The position numbers and the translations under genes were made by a program. Below are positions 15,690 to 25,129 of a DNA stretch of 64,000 bases, piece by piece. Origin of the DNA: Modicisalibacter xianhensis. Its GTDB lineage: Bacteria > Pseudomonadota > Gammaproteobacteria > Pseudomonadales > Halomonadaceae. Under the pieces are notes generated by a model. The model made no database searches. It saw nothing but the letters and a program-made list of their open reading frames with translations, and was not told where the DNA came from. Positions within the stretch are counted from its first letter, which is position 1; each line of letters opens with the position of its first letter. Location of the stretch: the NCBI RefSeq assembly GCF_900113605.1, contig NZ_FOPY01000003.1, forward strand, positions 248,001 through 312,000, written 5' to 3'.

Positions 15690-17363
15690 TCAGGCTCCGC
15701 GGGGTTCGCTCCGCAGCCCTTGGACGATGGCAAAGCAGGCAGCCAACAAGACCAGGGTGAAGGGTAGCCCCGTCGAGATGACAGCGGCCTGGAGTGCCGT
15801 CAGGCCGCCACCCAGCAGCAGGGCGATGGCGATGGCGCCTTCGATCAATGCCCAGAAGATACGCTGTGGCTTGGGCGCATCCACCTTGCCGCCGGCAGTG
15901 ATGGCATCGATCACCAGCGAGCCGGAATCCGAGGAGGTGATGAAGAACACCATGACCAGCACGATCCCGACAAACGAGGTGATCGCGGTCCAGGGCAACT
16001 GACCGAGCATTTCGAACAATTGCAGTTCCAGCGCGGCGTTGCTGACGCCTTCGAAACCACTCAGGTACTGCTCGATGGCGGTACCGCCGAAGGCTGTCAT
16101 CCACAGCACCGAGACCAGCGAGGGGACCAGCAGCACGGCAATCAGGAACTCGCGAACCGTACGACCGCGGCTGACACGGGCAATGAACATGCCGACGAAC
16201 GGTGACCAGCTGATCCACCAGGCCCAGTAGAAGGCAGTCCAGCCCTGGCTGAAGTTGGCGTCTTCGCGACCGAAGGGGTTGGACAGAGCCGGCAGATGCA
16301 TGAGGTACGACCCCAGGTACTCGAAGAACCCGGTCGCGATCATGAGCGTCGGTCCAACAATGATCACGAACAGCAACAGCAGGAAGGCCAGTATCATGTT
16401 GAGCTGCGACAGGCGCTGCACGCCCTTGTCCACACCGGCCACAACCGACATCAGCGCAACGAGGGTAATGCCGATGATCAGGACTACCATGGTCACTTCG
16501 TTATTGGGGATACCGAACAGGAAGCCGAGCCCGGCGGTGGCCTGGGATGCGCCGAAGCCGAGAGAAGTGGCCAGGCCGAACAGGGTAGCGAACACTGCCA
16601 GGATATCGATGATATGACCCGGCCAGCCCCAGATGCGCTCACCCAGGATCGGGTAGAAGATCGAGCGCATGGTCAGCGGTAGTCCCTTGTTGAACGAGAA
16701 CAGGGCCAGGGACAGGGCAACCACGGCGTAGATGCCCCATGGGTGCAAGCCCCAGTGGAAGATGGTCGCGGCCATGGCCAGCGAGATGGCACTTTCCTCA
16801 TTGCCGCTGGCTGCGCTCAACGGGGCCCAGTCGGTGCGAATGCCGTTCTCGCCCATCTCGGTGCCCCCTAGGGCGGTGCCGAAGTGGGTCAACGGCTCCG
16901 AGACGCCATAAAACATCAGGCCGATCCCCATGCCGGCGGCGAATAGCATCGCGAACCAGCCCGCGTAGCTGAAATCCGGCCGGGCATGGGCGCCACCCAG
17001 GCGTACCTTGCCCAAGGGCGTAAATATCAGCACCACAGCTAGGATCACGAAGATATTGGCCGCCAGCAGGAAGAACCAGGTCAGGTTGCCCGTCATCCAG
17101 TCTCTCAGACCGGTGAACAGTGGATCCATCTGGTCCTGCAGTGCCAAGGTGATGATCACGAAAAACAGGATGACCAGCGACGAGAACGTGAAGACCTTGC
17201 CGTGCAGATCGAAATCCAGGCCAAACTTGTTGGCAGAGATATTGTCCTGGCCGATCACGTAATCGGTATCGATCAGGTTGGCTGGCCCTTCGGGAGCGGG
17301 AATGCCCTCGTTGCTTTCTCCGTTTCGAGACGAAGCGTTGTCGTGGGGTGAATTTTCTGCCAC
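15690..17363 (-). CDS. BCCT-family transporter (betaine/choline/carnitine type)
   Basis: A 557-residue membrane protein. I chose the GTG at 17363-17361 because AAGGAG lies 7 bases upstream; the open frame runs further but without a ribosome site. A hydrophilic N-terminus of about 55 residues is followed by 12 predicted helices. BCCT hallmarks are 'GMGIGLMFYGVSEPLTHFG' and the helix-8 'FYWAWWISWSPFVGMFIARVSRGRTVREF' signature. The family imports quaternary ammonium osmolytes such as glycine betaine or choline with sodium or protons. The C-terminal tail is short, unlike the long regulatory tails of BetT or BetP. It is a single gene bounded by hairpins and fits osmoadaptation of a halophile. Which osmolyte is moved cannot be read from the sequence. 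Confidence 0.9.
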   Translation of the reverse strand: MAENSPHDNASSRNGESNEGIPAPEGPANLIDTDYVIGQDNISANKFGLDFDLHGKVFTFSSLVILFFVIITLALQDQMDPLFTGLRDWMTGNLTWFFLLAANIFVILAVVLIFTPLGKVRLGGAHARPDFSYAGWFAMLFAAGMGIGLMFYGVSEPLTHFGTALGGTEMGENGIRTDWAPLSAASGNEESAISLAMAATIFHWGLHPWGIYAVVALSLALFSFNKGLPLTMRSIFYPILGERIWGWPGHIIDILAVFATLFGLATSLGFGASQATAGLGFLFGIPNNEVTMVVLIIGITLVALMSVVAGVDKGVQRLSQLNMILAFLLLLFVIIVGPTLMIATGFFEYLGSYLMHLPALSNPFGREDANFSQGWTAFYWAWWISWSPFVGMFIARVSRGRTVREFLIAVLLVPSLVSVLWMTAFGGTAIEQYLSGFEGVSNAALELQLFEMLGQLPWTAITSFVGIVLVMVFFITSSDSGSLVIDAITAGGKVDAPKPQRIFWALIEGAIAIALLLGGGLTALQAAVISTGLPFTLVLLAACFAIVQGLRSEPRGA

Positions 17364-17555
17364 GTGGAGTTCTCCTTGTGGACTGTGAATTTGCCGACGA
17401 AACAGACACAAGCGCCCCTGCGGCTGCCGCCTCACGACAGTCGGCAGCCAAGCTGCATGACGTTATGCTGATTGTCGGTATGTCACCTGCGCCTCGATAA
17501 TTGTAGGCGATAACCGGCCTCGGTTTCGATAACTGCTCGCTTGGGGACAGAAAGG

Positions 17556-20500
17556 CTAGCGCGACGGTGCCTCTCGCTGGCCCTCGGAAGTCTCTCCTAC
17601 AGGCTGCATTTCCAGGGCCAGGCGGCGGCTGACATCACCCGGCGAGCCGGTACGACGGGCCAGCAGGTCGTAGGCGACCGGCACCACGAACAGGGTGAAC
17701 AGGGTCGCCGTGGCCACGCCGCACAGGATGACCAGGCCAATGACACCCCGGGTCTCGGCTCCTGCGCCGGTGGATATGATCAGGGGGACGGCTCCGGCCA
17801 TGGTCGTAATGGCCGTCATCAGAATCGGGCGCAGGCGGGTGACTGACGCTTCTACCAACGCTGGCCGAAAGTCCTGGCCCTGATCCCTCAATTGATTGGC
17901 AAACTCGACGATCAGGATACCGTTCTTGGCGGCCAGGCCGACCAGCATGACCAGCCCCACCTGGCTGTAGATGTTGAGCGATTGTCCTGTCAGCCAGAGG
18001 CCGAATAGCGCACCGCACATTGCCAGCGGTACCGTCAGCATGATTACGAAAGGATGGATGAAGCTTTCGAATTGTGCCGCCAGCACAAGGAAAACGATCA
18101 CGGCACCCAGGATCAGCAGAAAGGTTGTCGCCCCGCTGGCTTCTCGGTAGTCCCGCGAGGGGCCCTTGACGTCGGTCTGGGCTTCGGCCGGCAGGATCTC
18201 GTCGGCCGTGCGTTCCAGATAAGCCAGCGCTTCGCCCAGCGGATACCCATCTGCCAGGTCGGCCTCGAGCGTGATGGCGCGCACCCGGTTGAAGCGGTTG
18301 AGTTCGCTGGCGCCGGCATAGTCGCTCAGCGTCACCAGGCTGGCCAGGGGAATCAGTTCACCGCTGCGTGCCGAGCGAACCCGGATGGTTTCTAGCGATC
18401 TCGGGCTGCGCTGGTCTTCCCGAATGCCTTCGACAATGACTTCATATTCTTCGCCGTCGTCGACATAGCGCGTGACGTTGCGCCCGCCCAGCAGGGTTTC
18501 GAGAGTGCGGCCGATGTCGGTGACGGTCACACCCAGGCTGGCGGCACGGTCGTAGTCGATATCGATGCGCAACTGCGGCTGGGTCTCCTGATAGTCGCTG
18601 TCGAGATCGGTCAGGCGTGGGTTGTTCTCCCGAATATGCTCGATCAAGGTATCCCGCCAGTCGGCCAGCTTTTCGTAGGTACCCCCGCCCAGCACGAATT
18701 GCACCGGTTTTTCCACGCCACCGCCGAAGCCCTGGCGCATGATGGGGATGGTGCGCACGCCGGGCAGGCCGGACAAGCGTTCACGCACCTCGTCCATGAT
18801 CGGCCAGGCGGCTCGCCGCTGGCTCCAGTCGGTCAGGTTGACGATGGCAAACCCGCTATTGAAGGTCTCCAGATTGCCATAGCCTCGCGGCGCACGGACC
18901 AGGACGCGTTCGATTTCGCCGGACTCCCGCATCGGCAATAGACGCGCCTCGATCTCGTCCATGTAATCCTGCATGTAATCGAAAGTGGCGCCTTCCGGGC
19001 CGTTGATCAGAATGAAGAAATTGCCGCGGTCCTCGCGCGGGGTGTACTCGTTGGGGAGCTGGCCGGCAAGCCAGATGCAGGCCCCTAGCAGGGCGGCGAA
19101 CAGGGCGACGATAACCAGGCGCAGGTTAAGGGCGTGTAGCAGTAGACTGCGGTAACCGCGCTGGCTGACGTCGAGCAGGGCATTGACGACCTGGACCAGG
19201 CGGCCCTCCTGCATGTGCCGGGACAACATCTTCGACGCCAGCATCGGCGCGAGTGTCAGCGCAATCAGGCTGGAAAACGCCACGGCAGCGGCCAATGTCA
19301 GCGCGAATTCGGAAAACAGCCGGCCGATATCGCCACGCAGGAAACTCAACGGAACGAACACGGCAATCAGGACCAGCGTCGTGGCGACCACCGCGAAGCC
19401 GATCTGTCGCGTGCCACGATAGGCGGCGACCAGTGGCGTCTCGCCATGCACGTGCATGCGTCGGTGGATGTTCTCGAGCACGACGATGGCATCATCGACG
19501 ATCAGACCAATGGCCAGCACCAGGGCGAGCAGTGTCAGCAGGTTGAGCGTGAAGCCGAATACCGCCAAGGCAATAAACGTGCCGATGATCGATATGGGTA
19601 CCGTCACGGCAGGGATCAGGGTCGTGCGCAGATTGCCAAGAAACAGGAAAATCACCACGACCACCAGCGTCATGGCCACGAACAGCGTGGTCACCACTTC
19701 ACCGATGGCACCGGCAACGAACACCGACGAATCGAAGTTTAGGGTCAGCGACATGCCTTCGGGCAGGGTGGGCTGTACGCGCGCCAGTTCGGACTTCACG
19801 GCTTCGGAGATTTCCAGCACGTTGGCTGTCGACTGCCGCATCATGCCGAGCCCGACCATGGGAATGCCGTTGCCACGGAACAGTGTGCGTGTCTCGACGG
19901 CACCGATCTCCACTTTCGCCACGTCGGCGAGTCGCACCAGGTAGCCATCGTCGCCCTCGGCGACCACCAGCTCGCGAAAATCCGCCGGCGTGGCGAAGCT
20001 TCTCGGCAGACGGGCCACGAACTGGCGCTCCTGGGATTCGATGGCACCGGCAGGCAACTCGACATTCTCGGCACGCAGGGCATCCTCGACGTCTCCTACC
20101 GTCAGGTGGCGTGCCGCCAAGGCGTTGCGATCCAGCCAGATGCGCATGGCATATTCCTGATCGCCGCCGACACGTACCCGGGCGACCCCAGGCTGGACCG
20201 AGAAACGGTCGACCAGATAGCGATTGGCGTAATCGGTCAGCTCAGGGATCGTATAGCCTTCTCCCGTCAGGCTTAGCCACAACACCACATCCTCGCTGCT
20301 GTCGGCTTTCTCGATCTCCGGTGGGTCGGCTTCCTCGGGCAGATTGTTCGCCGAGCCCGAAATCCGGTCGCGAATATCGTTGGCGGCGGCCTCGATATCG
20401 CGCGACAGGGAAAACTCGACACTGATGCTCGAACGCCCGTCCTCGCTGGAAGACTCGATGACCTGGATTCCCTCGACACCGGCAATGCGGTCCTCGATGA

Positions 20501-20696
20501 CTTGGGTGACCCGGGTTTCCACCACGCTGGCCGAGGCACCGGGATAGTTGGTGTCGATGCTGACAATAGGTGGATCGATGGCCGGATATTCCTGCAAGGG
20601 CAGGCGTTCCAGGGCCAGCAGGCCGAAAGCGATCAACAGCAGCGAAACGACGGTGGCGAGGACCGGACGCTGAATCGAGATGTCGGACAGGCGCAT
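17556..20696 (-). CDS. RND-family multidrug efflux permease (HAE1/AcrB type)
   Basis: A 1046-residue inner-membrane proton antiporter. It has the short N-terminal helix, two large periplasmic loops (about 35-330 and 560-860) and two groups of membrane helices. Motif 'LAIGLIVDDAIVVLENI' carries the paired aspartates used for proton relay, and the second half has 'AAKNGILIVEFANQLRDQG'. The family drives export through a periplasmic adaptor and an outer-membrane channel. The adaptor gene lies directly upstream with a stop/start overlap at 20696. No TolC-like gene is nearby, so an outer-membrane partner encoded elsewhere is expected. Substrates are unknown. Confidence 0.93.
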   Translation of the reverse strand: MRLSDISIQRPVLATVVSLLLIAFGLLALERLPLQEYPAIDPPIVSIDTNYPGASASVVETRVTQVIEDRIAGVEGIQVIESSSEDGRSSISVEFSLSRDIEAAANDIRDRISGSANNLPEEADPPEIEKADSSEDVVLWLSLTGEGYTIPELTDYANRYLVDRFSVQPGVARVRVGGDQEYAMRIWLDRNALAARHLTVGDVEDALRAENVELPAGAIESQERQFVARLPRSFATPADFRELVVAEGDDGYLVRLADVAKVEIGAVETRTLFRGNGIPMVGLGMMRQSTANVLEISEAVKSELARVQPTLPEGMSLTLNFDSSVFVAGAIGEVVTTLFVAMTLVVVVIFLFLGNLRTTLIPAVTVPISIIGTFIALAVFGFTLNLLTLLALVLAIGLIVDDAIVVLENIHRRMHVHGETPLVAAYRGTRQIGFAVVATTLVLIAVFVPLSFLRGDIGRLFSEFALTLAAAVAFSSLIALTLAPMLASKMLSRHMQEGRLVQVVNALLDVSQRGYRSLLLHALNLRLVIVALFAALLGACIWLAGQLPNEYTPREDRGNFFILINGPEGATFDYMQDYMDEIEARLLPMRESGEIERVLVRAPRGYGNLETFNSGFAIVNLTDWSQRRAAWPIMDEVRERLSGLPGVRTIPIMRQGFGGGVEKPVQFVLGGGTYEKLADWRDTLIEHIRENNPRLTDLDSDYQETQPQLRIDIDYDRAASLGVTVTDIGRTLETLLGGRNVTRYVDDGEEYEVIVEGIREDQRSPRSLETIRVRSARSGELIPLASLVTLSDYAGASELNRFNRVRAITLEADLADGYPLGEALAYLERTADEILPAEAQTDVKGPSRDYREASGATTFLLILGAVIVFLVLAAQFESFIHPFVIMLTVPLAMCGALFGLWLTGQSLNIYSQVGLVMLVGLAAKNGILIVEFANQLRDQGQDFRPALVEASVTRLRPILMTAITTMAGAVPLIISTGAGAETRGVIGLVILCGVATATLFTLFVVPVAYDLLARRTGSPGDVSRRLALEMQPVGETSEGQREAPSR

Positions 20697-21811
20697 CAGA
20701 CATCTTCCTTCGGCGGAACAGCGCGGCTGCGTCGGAGCAGCTCGGAGACGTCGATATTGTCGTCATCGATACCCAGCACGCTAACATGGTCACCTTCGCG
20801 TACCTGTTGCACGCCATGGCTGACCACCAGATCGCCTGGCTGCAGCCCCTCGGTAATTTCCACCACGCCGGCCCGACGCTCTCCCAGAGTGACCGGGCGA
20901 CGCTGCACGACATGGCCGTTAGCCTCATCGATTGCCAGGACATATTGGCCGTTGCCGCTGGCAATCAGTGACTCTTCGGGAAGCACCAGCGCCTGGCGCG
21001 GCTGGCGCTCGAGGGTGACTTCCATGAGCATGCCGGGGCGCAGACGCTGTTCGGTATTGGACAGGCTGGCACGTACCGGGATGGAGCGGGTCACCGGATC
21101 GATGCGTGTTCCCAGGCTGGTGACTTCGCCGTTGAAGGTACTCTCGGGATAACTGGCCGTCGTGGCCGCGAGCGACAGCCCTGGCTGCAGGGCGGACAGA
21201 TGGACCGCAGGGACGCTGAAGTCGAGCTTCATCGTGTCCAGCTTGTCGAGCGTGACCAGTTCCATGCCTGGCGAGACCAGCGCGCCAGGGCTGATGTCGC
21301 GAAAGCCGACCATGCCGTCGAACGGTGCCTTGATGTGATAGTCGTCCAGGCGGGCGCGAATGGCCTCGATCTCGGCCTCGATCTGCTGCAGACGGGCACG
21401 GTTGTCCTCGACATCGGCGCGTGGCGCCAGGTTGCGTGCCTGTAACTGTGCCGAGCGCTGCAGCACGTTATTGCGTTCGACCCGCGTTGCCTGGGCGGCA
21501 CGCAGTTCCGCCTGGACCTCGCTGTCGTCGAGCCGGATGAGCAGGTCACCTGCCTTGACGCGTGCGTTGTCCTCGAAATTGACTGACGAGACGATCTCGG
21601 TGACGGTCGCCGACAGTGTCACGCTTTCGTCGGCACGCAGCGTTCCCAGCGCCTCCAGAGGAGTGCTCCATTGACGCAACTCGGCGCGTGCGGCGATTAC
21701 TGGTGTCGGGTCGTCAGCCAGCGCTGCGGACAAGGGAAGCGGGCAAGTCAGCATCAGCAGGCAAAGGGCGCTTGTCAGGCGCAGCGCTAGACAGCGGAAT
21801 CGTCCGTTCAT
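20696..21811 (-). CDS. Periplasmic adaptor (membrane fusion) subunit of RND pump
   Basis: A 371-residue protein with a signal peptide or N-terminal anchor (about 1-32, hydrophobic core followed by 'SAALADD'). A lipoyl half-motif surrounds 'VNFEDNARVKAGDLLIRLDDSEVQAEL', then comes a helical hairpin (about 110-160), the second lipoyl half with 'IKAPFDGMVGFRDISPGALV', and beta-barrel and membrane-proximal domains. This is the normal order for RND adaptors such as MexA/AcrA. No lipobox cysteine is seen, so it is probably not a lipoprotein. Its stop overlaps the start of the permease gene. No dedicated regulator gene lies next to the operon; the divergent neighbour is a flavoprotein. Confidence 0.9.
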   Translation of the reverse strand: MNGRFRCLALRLTSALCLLMLTCPLPLSAALADDPTPVIAARAELRQWSTPLEALGTLRADESVTLSATVTEIVSSVNFEDNARVKAGDLLIRLDDSEVQAELRAAQATRVERNNVLQRSAQLQARNLAPRADVEDNRARLQQIEAEIEAIRARLDDYHIKAPFDGMVGFRDISPGALVSPGMELVTLDKLDTMKLDFSVPAVHLSALQPGLSLAATTASYPESTFNGEVTSLGTRIDPVTRSIPVRASLSNTEQRLRPGMLMEVTLERQPRQALVLPEESLIASGNGQYVLAIDEANGHVVQRRPVTLGERRAGVVEITEGLQPGDLVVSHGVQQVREGDHVSVLGIDDDNIDVSELLRRSRAVPPKEDV

Positions 21812-21920
21812 GGCGTCTCTTGGTCGGGGAGCGACAAGTTTCGATTATCAGCGACAGGCGCGTTGGAGGATATGGCGATGGCAAATCCTCATCATGTGCG
21901 AGCCGGACGCTTCGCGAAAG

Positions 21921-21948
21921 TTCCAGCACGAGCGAGGACTGGTAGAAT
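21921..21948 (+). promoter_or_regulatory. Possible promoter of the HI0933-type gene
   Basis: TTCCAG (21921-21926), 16 bases, then TAGAAT (21943-21948), 26 bases before the start codon. The -35 match is poor. The 163-base region also has to serve the divergent efflux operon. Confidence 0.3.
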
Positions 21949-21974
21949 GGCCGGCCGATGAGAAGGGGCCCGAC

Positions 21975-23156
21975 ATGACTCGCAATCCCGATGTAGTGAT
22001 TATTGGTGCTGGTGCGGCCGGCTTGATGTGTGCGCTGACAGCCGGTTACGCCGGGCGGCGTGTGCTGGTACTCGATCATGCCAACAAGCCTGGCAAGAAG
22101 ATCCTCATGTCTGGCGGCGGCCGCTGCAATTTCACCAACATGAACACCGGACCGGGCAATTTTTTCTCTTCCAATCCGCACTTCTGCATCTCCGCCCTCA
22201 AGCGCTACCGGCCCGAGCATTTTCTCGAGCTTGTCGAACGTCACGGCATCGAACCCGTGGAAAAGGCGCCCGGGCAACTGTTCTGTGCGGACTCGTCACG
22301 CCCGATTCTCGACATGCTGCTGACCGAGTGCGATTGGGCGGGTGTCGAGATACGGCTCGCGACTCGCATCGAGCGTATCGAACGCCAGGGCGAAGGCATG
22401 CAACTGGTCACGTCGGCAGGGCGCATCGATACCGGTGCCGTCGTGGTGGCCACGGGAGGGCTTTCCATCCCCACCATGGGCGCCACCGGTTTCGGCTATG
22501 ACATTGCCCGCCAATTCGGCCTGGGTGTGACCGAGACTCGCGCGGCCCTGGTGCCGTTTACCCTGACTTCCCAGTGGAAGGCGCGTGCCGCTGCACTTTC
22601 AGGCGTTGCCTGTCAGGTCGAGGTCACCTGCAATGCGGGGCGATACCGCGAGCCGATGCTGTTTACCCACCGGGGGCTGTCGGGGCCGGCCATGTTGCAG
22701 ATTTCCAGCCACTGGCTGCCTGGCGATGAACTGGTCATCGATCTGCTGCCCGGGGTCGATGCCATGGCAGCATTGACACAGGCCCGGCATGCCACGCCCA
22801 AGCGGCAACTCTCGACGTGGCTGACCGAACGCTTGCCCAAGCGTCTGGCCCAGGCACTGGTGGAGTGGTATGGCAATGATGGTGTGCTGGCCGATCAATC
22901 CAACCAACAGCTCGACGATTGGCGTGGGCGTCTCGGCCAGTGGCGTATCAAGCCTGCCGGCACAGAAGGCTGGCGTACCGCCGAAGTGACCCTGGGCGGC
23001 GTCGACACCTCGACCATTTCCTCCAAGACCTTTGAGGTCAAGGAACTGCCCCAGCTCCGCTTCATTGGTGAAGTGCTCGACGTGACGGGCGAGTTGGGTG
23101 GACACAACTTTCAGTGGGCTTGGTCGTCAGGGGTAGCTTGTGGTCAGTCTCTTTGA
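21975..23156 (+). CDS. HI0933/YhiN-family FAD-dependent oxidoreductase
   Basis: A 393-residue flavoprotein. I chose the ATG at 21975 because the dinucleotide-binding motif 'VVIIGAGAAGLMCALTAG' then starts at residue 7, and GAAGGGG lies 7 bases upstream. Family marks follow: 'KPGKKILMSGGGRCNFTN', 'VVVATGGLSIPTMGATGFGYDIA' and, near the end, 'GGHNFQWAWSSG'. The HI0933/YhiN family is widespread and of uncertain function; it binds FAD and probably acts as an oxidoreductase in the cytosol. It is divergent from the RND operon and followed by a Sel1-repeat gene. No specific substrate can be proposed. Confidence 0.9.
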   Translation: MTRNPDVVIIGAGAAGLMCALTAGYAGRRVLVLDHANKPGKKILMSGGGRCNFTNMNTGPGNFFSSNPHFCISALKRYRPEHFLELVERHGIEPVEKAPGQLFCADSSRPILDMLLTECDWAGVEIRLATRIERIERQGEGMQLVTSAGRIDTGAVVVATGGLSIPTMGATGFGYDIARQFGLGVTETRAALVPFTLTSQWKARAAALSGVACQVEVTCNAGRYREPMLFTHRGLSGPAMLQISSHWLPGDELVIDLLPGVDAMAALTQARHATPKRQLSTWLTERLPKRLAQALVEWYGNDGVLADQSNQQLDDWRGRLGQWRIKPAGTEGWRTAEVTLGGVDTSTISSKTFEVKELPQLRFIGEVLDVTGELGGHNFQWAWSSGVACGQSL

Positions 23157-23243
23157 GTGTGGGACGCCTGCCCGGATTTGGCGCTAGCGTCAGAGCCTCC
23201 TACCCTAGCTAGGCACGGTAAGCCACGACAGGGAGCAAGGCGT

Positions 23244-23735
23244 ATGGAAACGGTACCCACCTCTATTCGTAGAATGTTATTGGTTATCACGGCGCTGGGC
23301 GTTTCTTCACCGCTATTGGCACAACAGGACGAACTCGCCGGGGCTGCGCAGACCGGCAAGTATGCCGAAGCCTTCCAGCAAGTAGAGGAAGAAGCCAGGC
23401 AAGGCGTGCCCCAGGCCCAGTACAGCCTGGGCAGGATGTATGCTTTTGGGCAGGGCGTCGAAAAGAACATGGTGACGGCGGTGAAGTGGTACCGCAAGGC
23501 GGCAGACCAAGGGCTGGCCGAAGCTCAATATCACCTGGGCGAGGCGTACGGCGCCGGGGAAGGCGTGCCACAAGACTACGTGCAAGCCTATCAATGGATG
23601 GCGCGTGCCCGGCAGAACGGGGAAGAGAAGGCCAAGGCTGCCATGCAATCCTACAAGGAGCTGATGACGGAAGATCAATTGCAACAGGCGCAGCAGGGGG
23701 GGGAATCAAGCGCTGCCTCGACATCGCAACCCTAG
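23244..23735 (+). CDS. Secreted Sel1-repeat (TPR-like) protein
   Basis: A 163-residue protein. A signal peptide (about 1-25, with a hydrophobic core and 'LLAQQDE' after a likely cleavage site) is followed by Sel1-like repeats: 'PQAQYSLGRMYAFGQGVEKN', 'KWYRKAADQGLAEAQYHLGEAYGAGEGV' and a third, looser one. Such repeats form alpha-solenoids for protein-protein contacts. It is predicted periplasmic. A GGGAGCAAGG ribosome site precedes the ATG at 23244. It lies between the flavoprotein and ergothioneine genes with 87- and 93-base gaps, so a functional link is not established. Confidence 0.85.
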   Translation: METVPTSIRRMLLVITALGVSSPLLAQQDELAGAAQTGKYAEAFQQVEEEARQGVPQAQYSLGRMYAFGQGVEKNMVTAVKWYRKAADQGLAEAQYHLGEAYGAGEGVPQDYVQAYQWMARARQNGEEKAKAAMQSYKELMTEDQLQQAQQGGESSAASTSQP

Positions 23736-23828
23736 CCGTTTTACCGTTCGTTACCTGGCATGGCAGGGGGGCATGCTACGCTTCATTGACACTGCCATGG
23801 ATGCCATACCCGAGAAAGGAGCGTTCTC

Positions 23829-25127
23829 ATGTCCCCTCTAGCTCAGCGACGCGACACGCCGGATACGTTGCATACCAAGGAATGGCTTCGCTACTACCAG
23901 CGTGTGCGTGCCGCCACCGAGGCAATCTGCGCCCCCTTGCACAAGGAAGACTACATGGTGCAGAGCATGCCGGACGTCAGCCCCCCCAAGTGGCACATAG
24001 CCCATGTCAGCTGGTTTTTCGAAGCATTCATCCTCAAACCTTTCCATCCTGCCTACCGCACCCTCGATCCTGCGTACGATTATCTGTTCAATTCCTACTA
24101 TGTCACGCATGGCACGCCGTTTCCGCGCCCGGATCGCGGGATGATTTCGCGGCCTACGGTCGATGACGTGTACCGCTATCGCGCGCACATCGACCGAGCC
24201 ATGGAGGAATTGCTCAACGACCCGCCGCAGGAGCATCTCCAGGAAATCCTCCGGCGTCTGGCGCTGGGGTTGCCCCATGAGCAGCAGCATCAGGAACTGC
24301 TGTTCATGGATATCAAGCATATCCTGGCGCAGAATCCGCTGTGCCCGGCATACCGTGACGACCTGGCGCCTGCGCCCGAGCATGCCGTGGGAGAACTCGG
24401 CTGGCATGCCTATCCTGCCGGGGTCCGGCACATTGGCCATGACGCCGCCGAGAAGGGCTTCGCTTATGACAATGAAATGGGACGGCATCGCCAGTTCGTC
24501 GAGGCCTTTCAGATTGCCGACCGCCCCGTGACGAACGGGGAATTTCTCGAGTTCATGCGCGCGGGAGGCTACGACAAGCCCGATTTCTGGTTGTCGGATG
24601 GCTGGGCCACGGTCAAGGCGGAAGGCTGGAAGGCTCCGTTGTATTGGGCCGAGCGGGATGGTGTCTGGCATCACTATACCCTGGGGGGCCTGGTCCCGGT
24701 CGACATGAACGCGCCGGTATGTCATGTCAGTTTCTACGAAGCCGATGCCTATGCCCAGTGGGCTGGGGCGCGCCTGCCCACCGAAGCCGAGTGGGAAACA
24801 GTGGCCCGGGACGTGCCGATGGCGGGCAATTTCGTCGAGCAGGACCACCTGCAACCGGTTTCGGCCGAGCCTGCCACGGAAGTCCCGGGACAGATGTTCG
24901 GCGACGTCTGGGAGTGGACCGGTAGCGCCTATCGTCCCTATCCAGGGTTTCGCAAGTTGCCGGGCAGCCTGGGAGAGTACAACGGCAAGTTCATGTCAGG
25001 CCAGATGGTGCTGCGCGGCGGGTGCTGTGCCACGCCGGCCGATCATATTCGCGCGACCTATCGCAATTTCTTCCCCCCTCAGGCGCGCTGGGCGTTTTCG
25101 GGGTTTCGCCTGGCACGGGAGGCATGA
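23829..25127 (+). CDS. egtB: Ergothioneine biosynthesis protein EgtB (sulfoxide synthase)
   Basis: A 432-residue protein. An N-terminal DinB-like helical domain supplies the iron ligands: an early His in 'WHIAHVSWFFE' and the His-x(3)-His of 'LPHEQQHQELL'. The C-terminal formylglycine-generating-enzyme-like domain has 'NGEFLEFMRAGGY', 'PVCHVSFYEADAYAQWAGARLPTEAEWE' and 'LRGGCCATP'. EgtB uses oxygen and non-haem iron to join trimethylhistidine (hercynine) to a cysteine-containing thiol. AAAGGAG precedes the start. The egtD gene follows immediately, so the pair provides hercynine formation and sulfur insertion for ergothioneine, a cytosolic antioxidant. Confidence 0.93.
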   Translation: MSPLAQRRDTPDTLHTKEWLRYYQRVRAATEAICAPLHKEDYMVQSMPDVSPPKWHIAHVSWFFEAFILKPFHPAYRTLDPAYDYLFNSYYVTHGTPFPRPDRGMISRPTVDDVYRYRAHIDRAMEELLNDPPQEHLQEILRRLALGLPHEQQHQELLFMDIKHILAQNPLCPAYRDDLAPAPEHAVGELGWHAYPAGVRHIGHDAAEKGFAYDNEMGRHRQFVEAFQIADRPVTNGEFLEFMRAGGYDKPDFWLSDGWATVKAEGWKAPLYWAERDGVWHHYTLGGLVPVDMNAPVCHVSFYEADAYAQWAGARLPTEAEWETVARDVPMAGNFVEQDHLQPVSAEPATEVPGQMFGDVWEWTGSAYRPYPGFRKLPGSLGEYNGKFMSGQMVLRGGCCATPADHIRATYRNFFPPQARWAFSGFRLAREA

Positions 25128-25129
25128 GC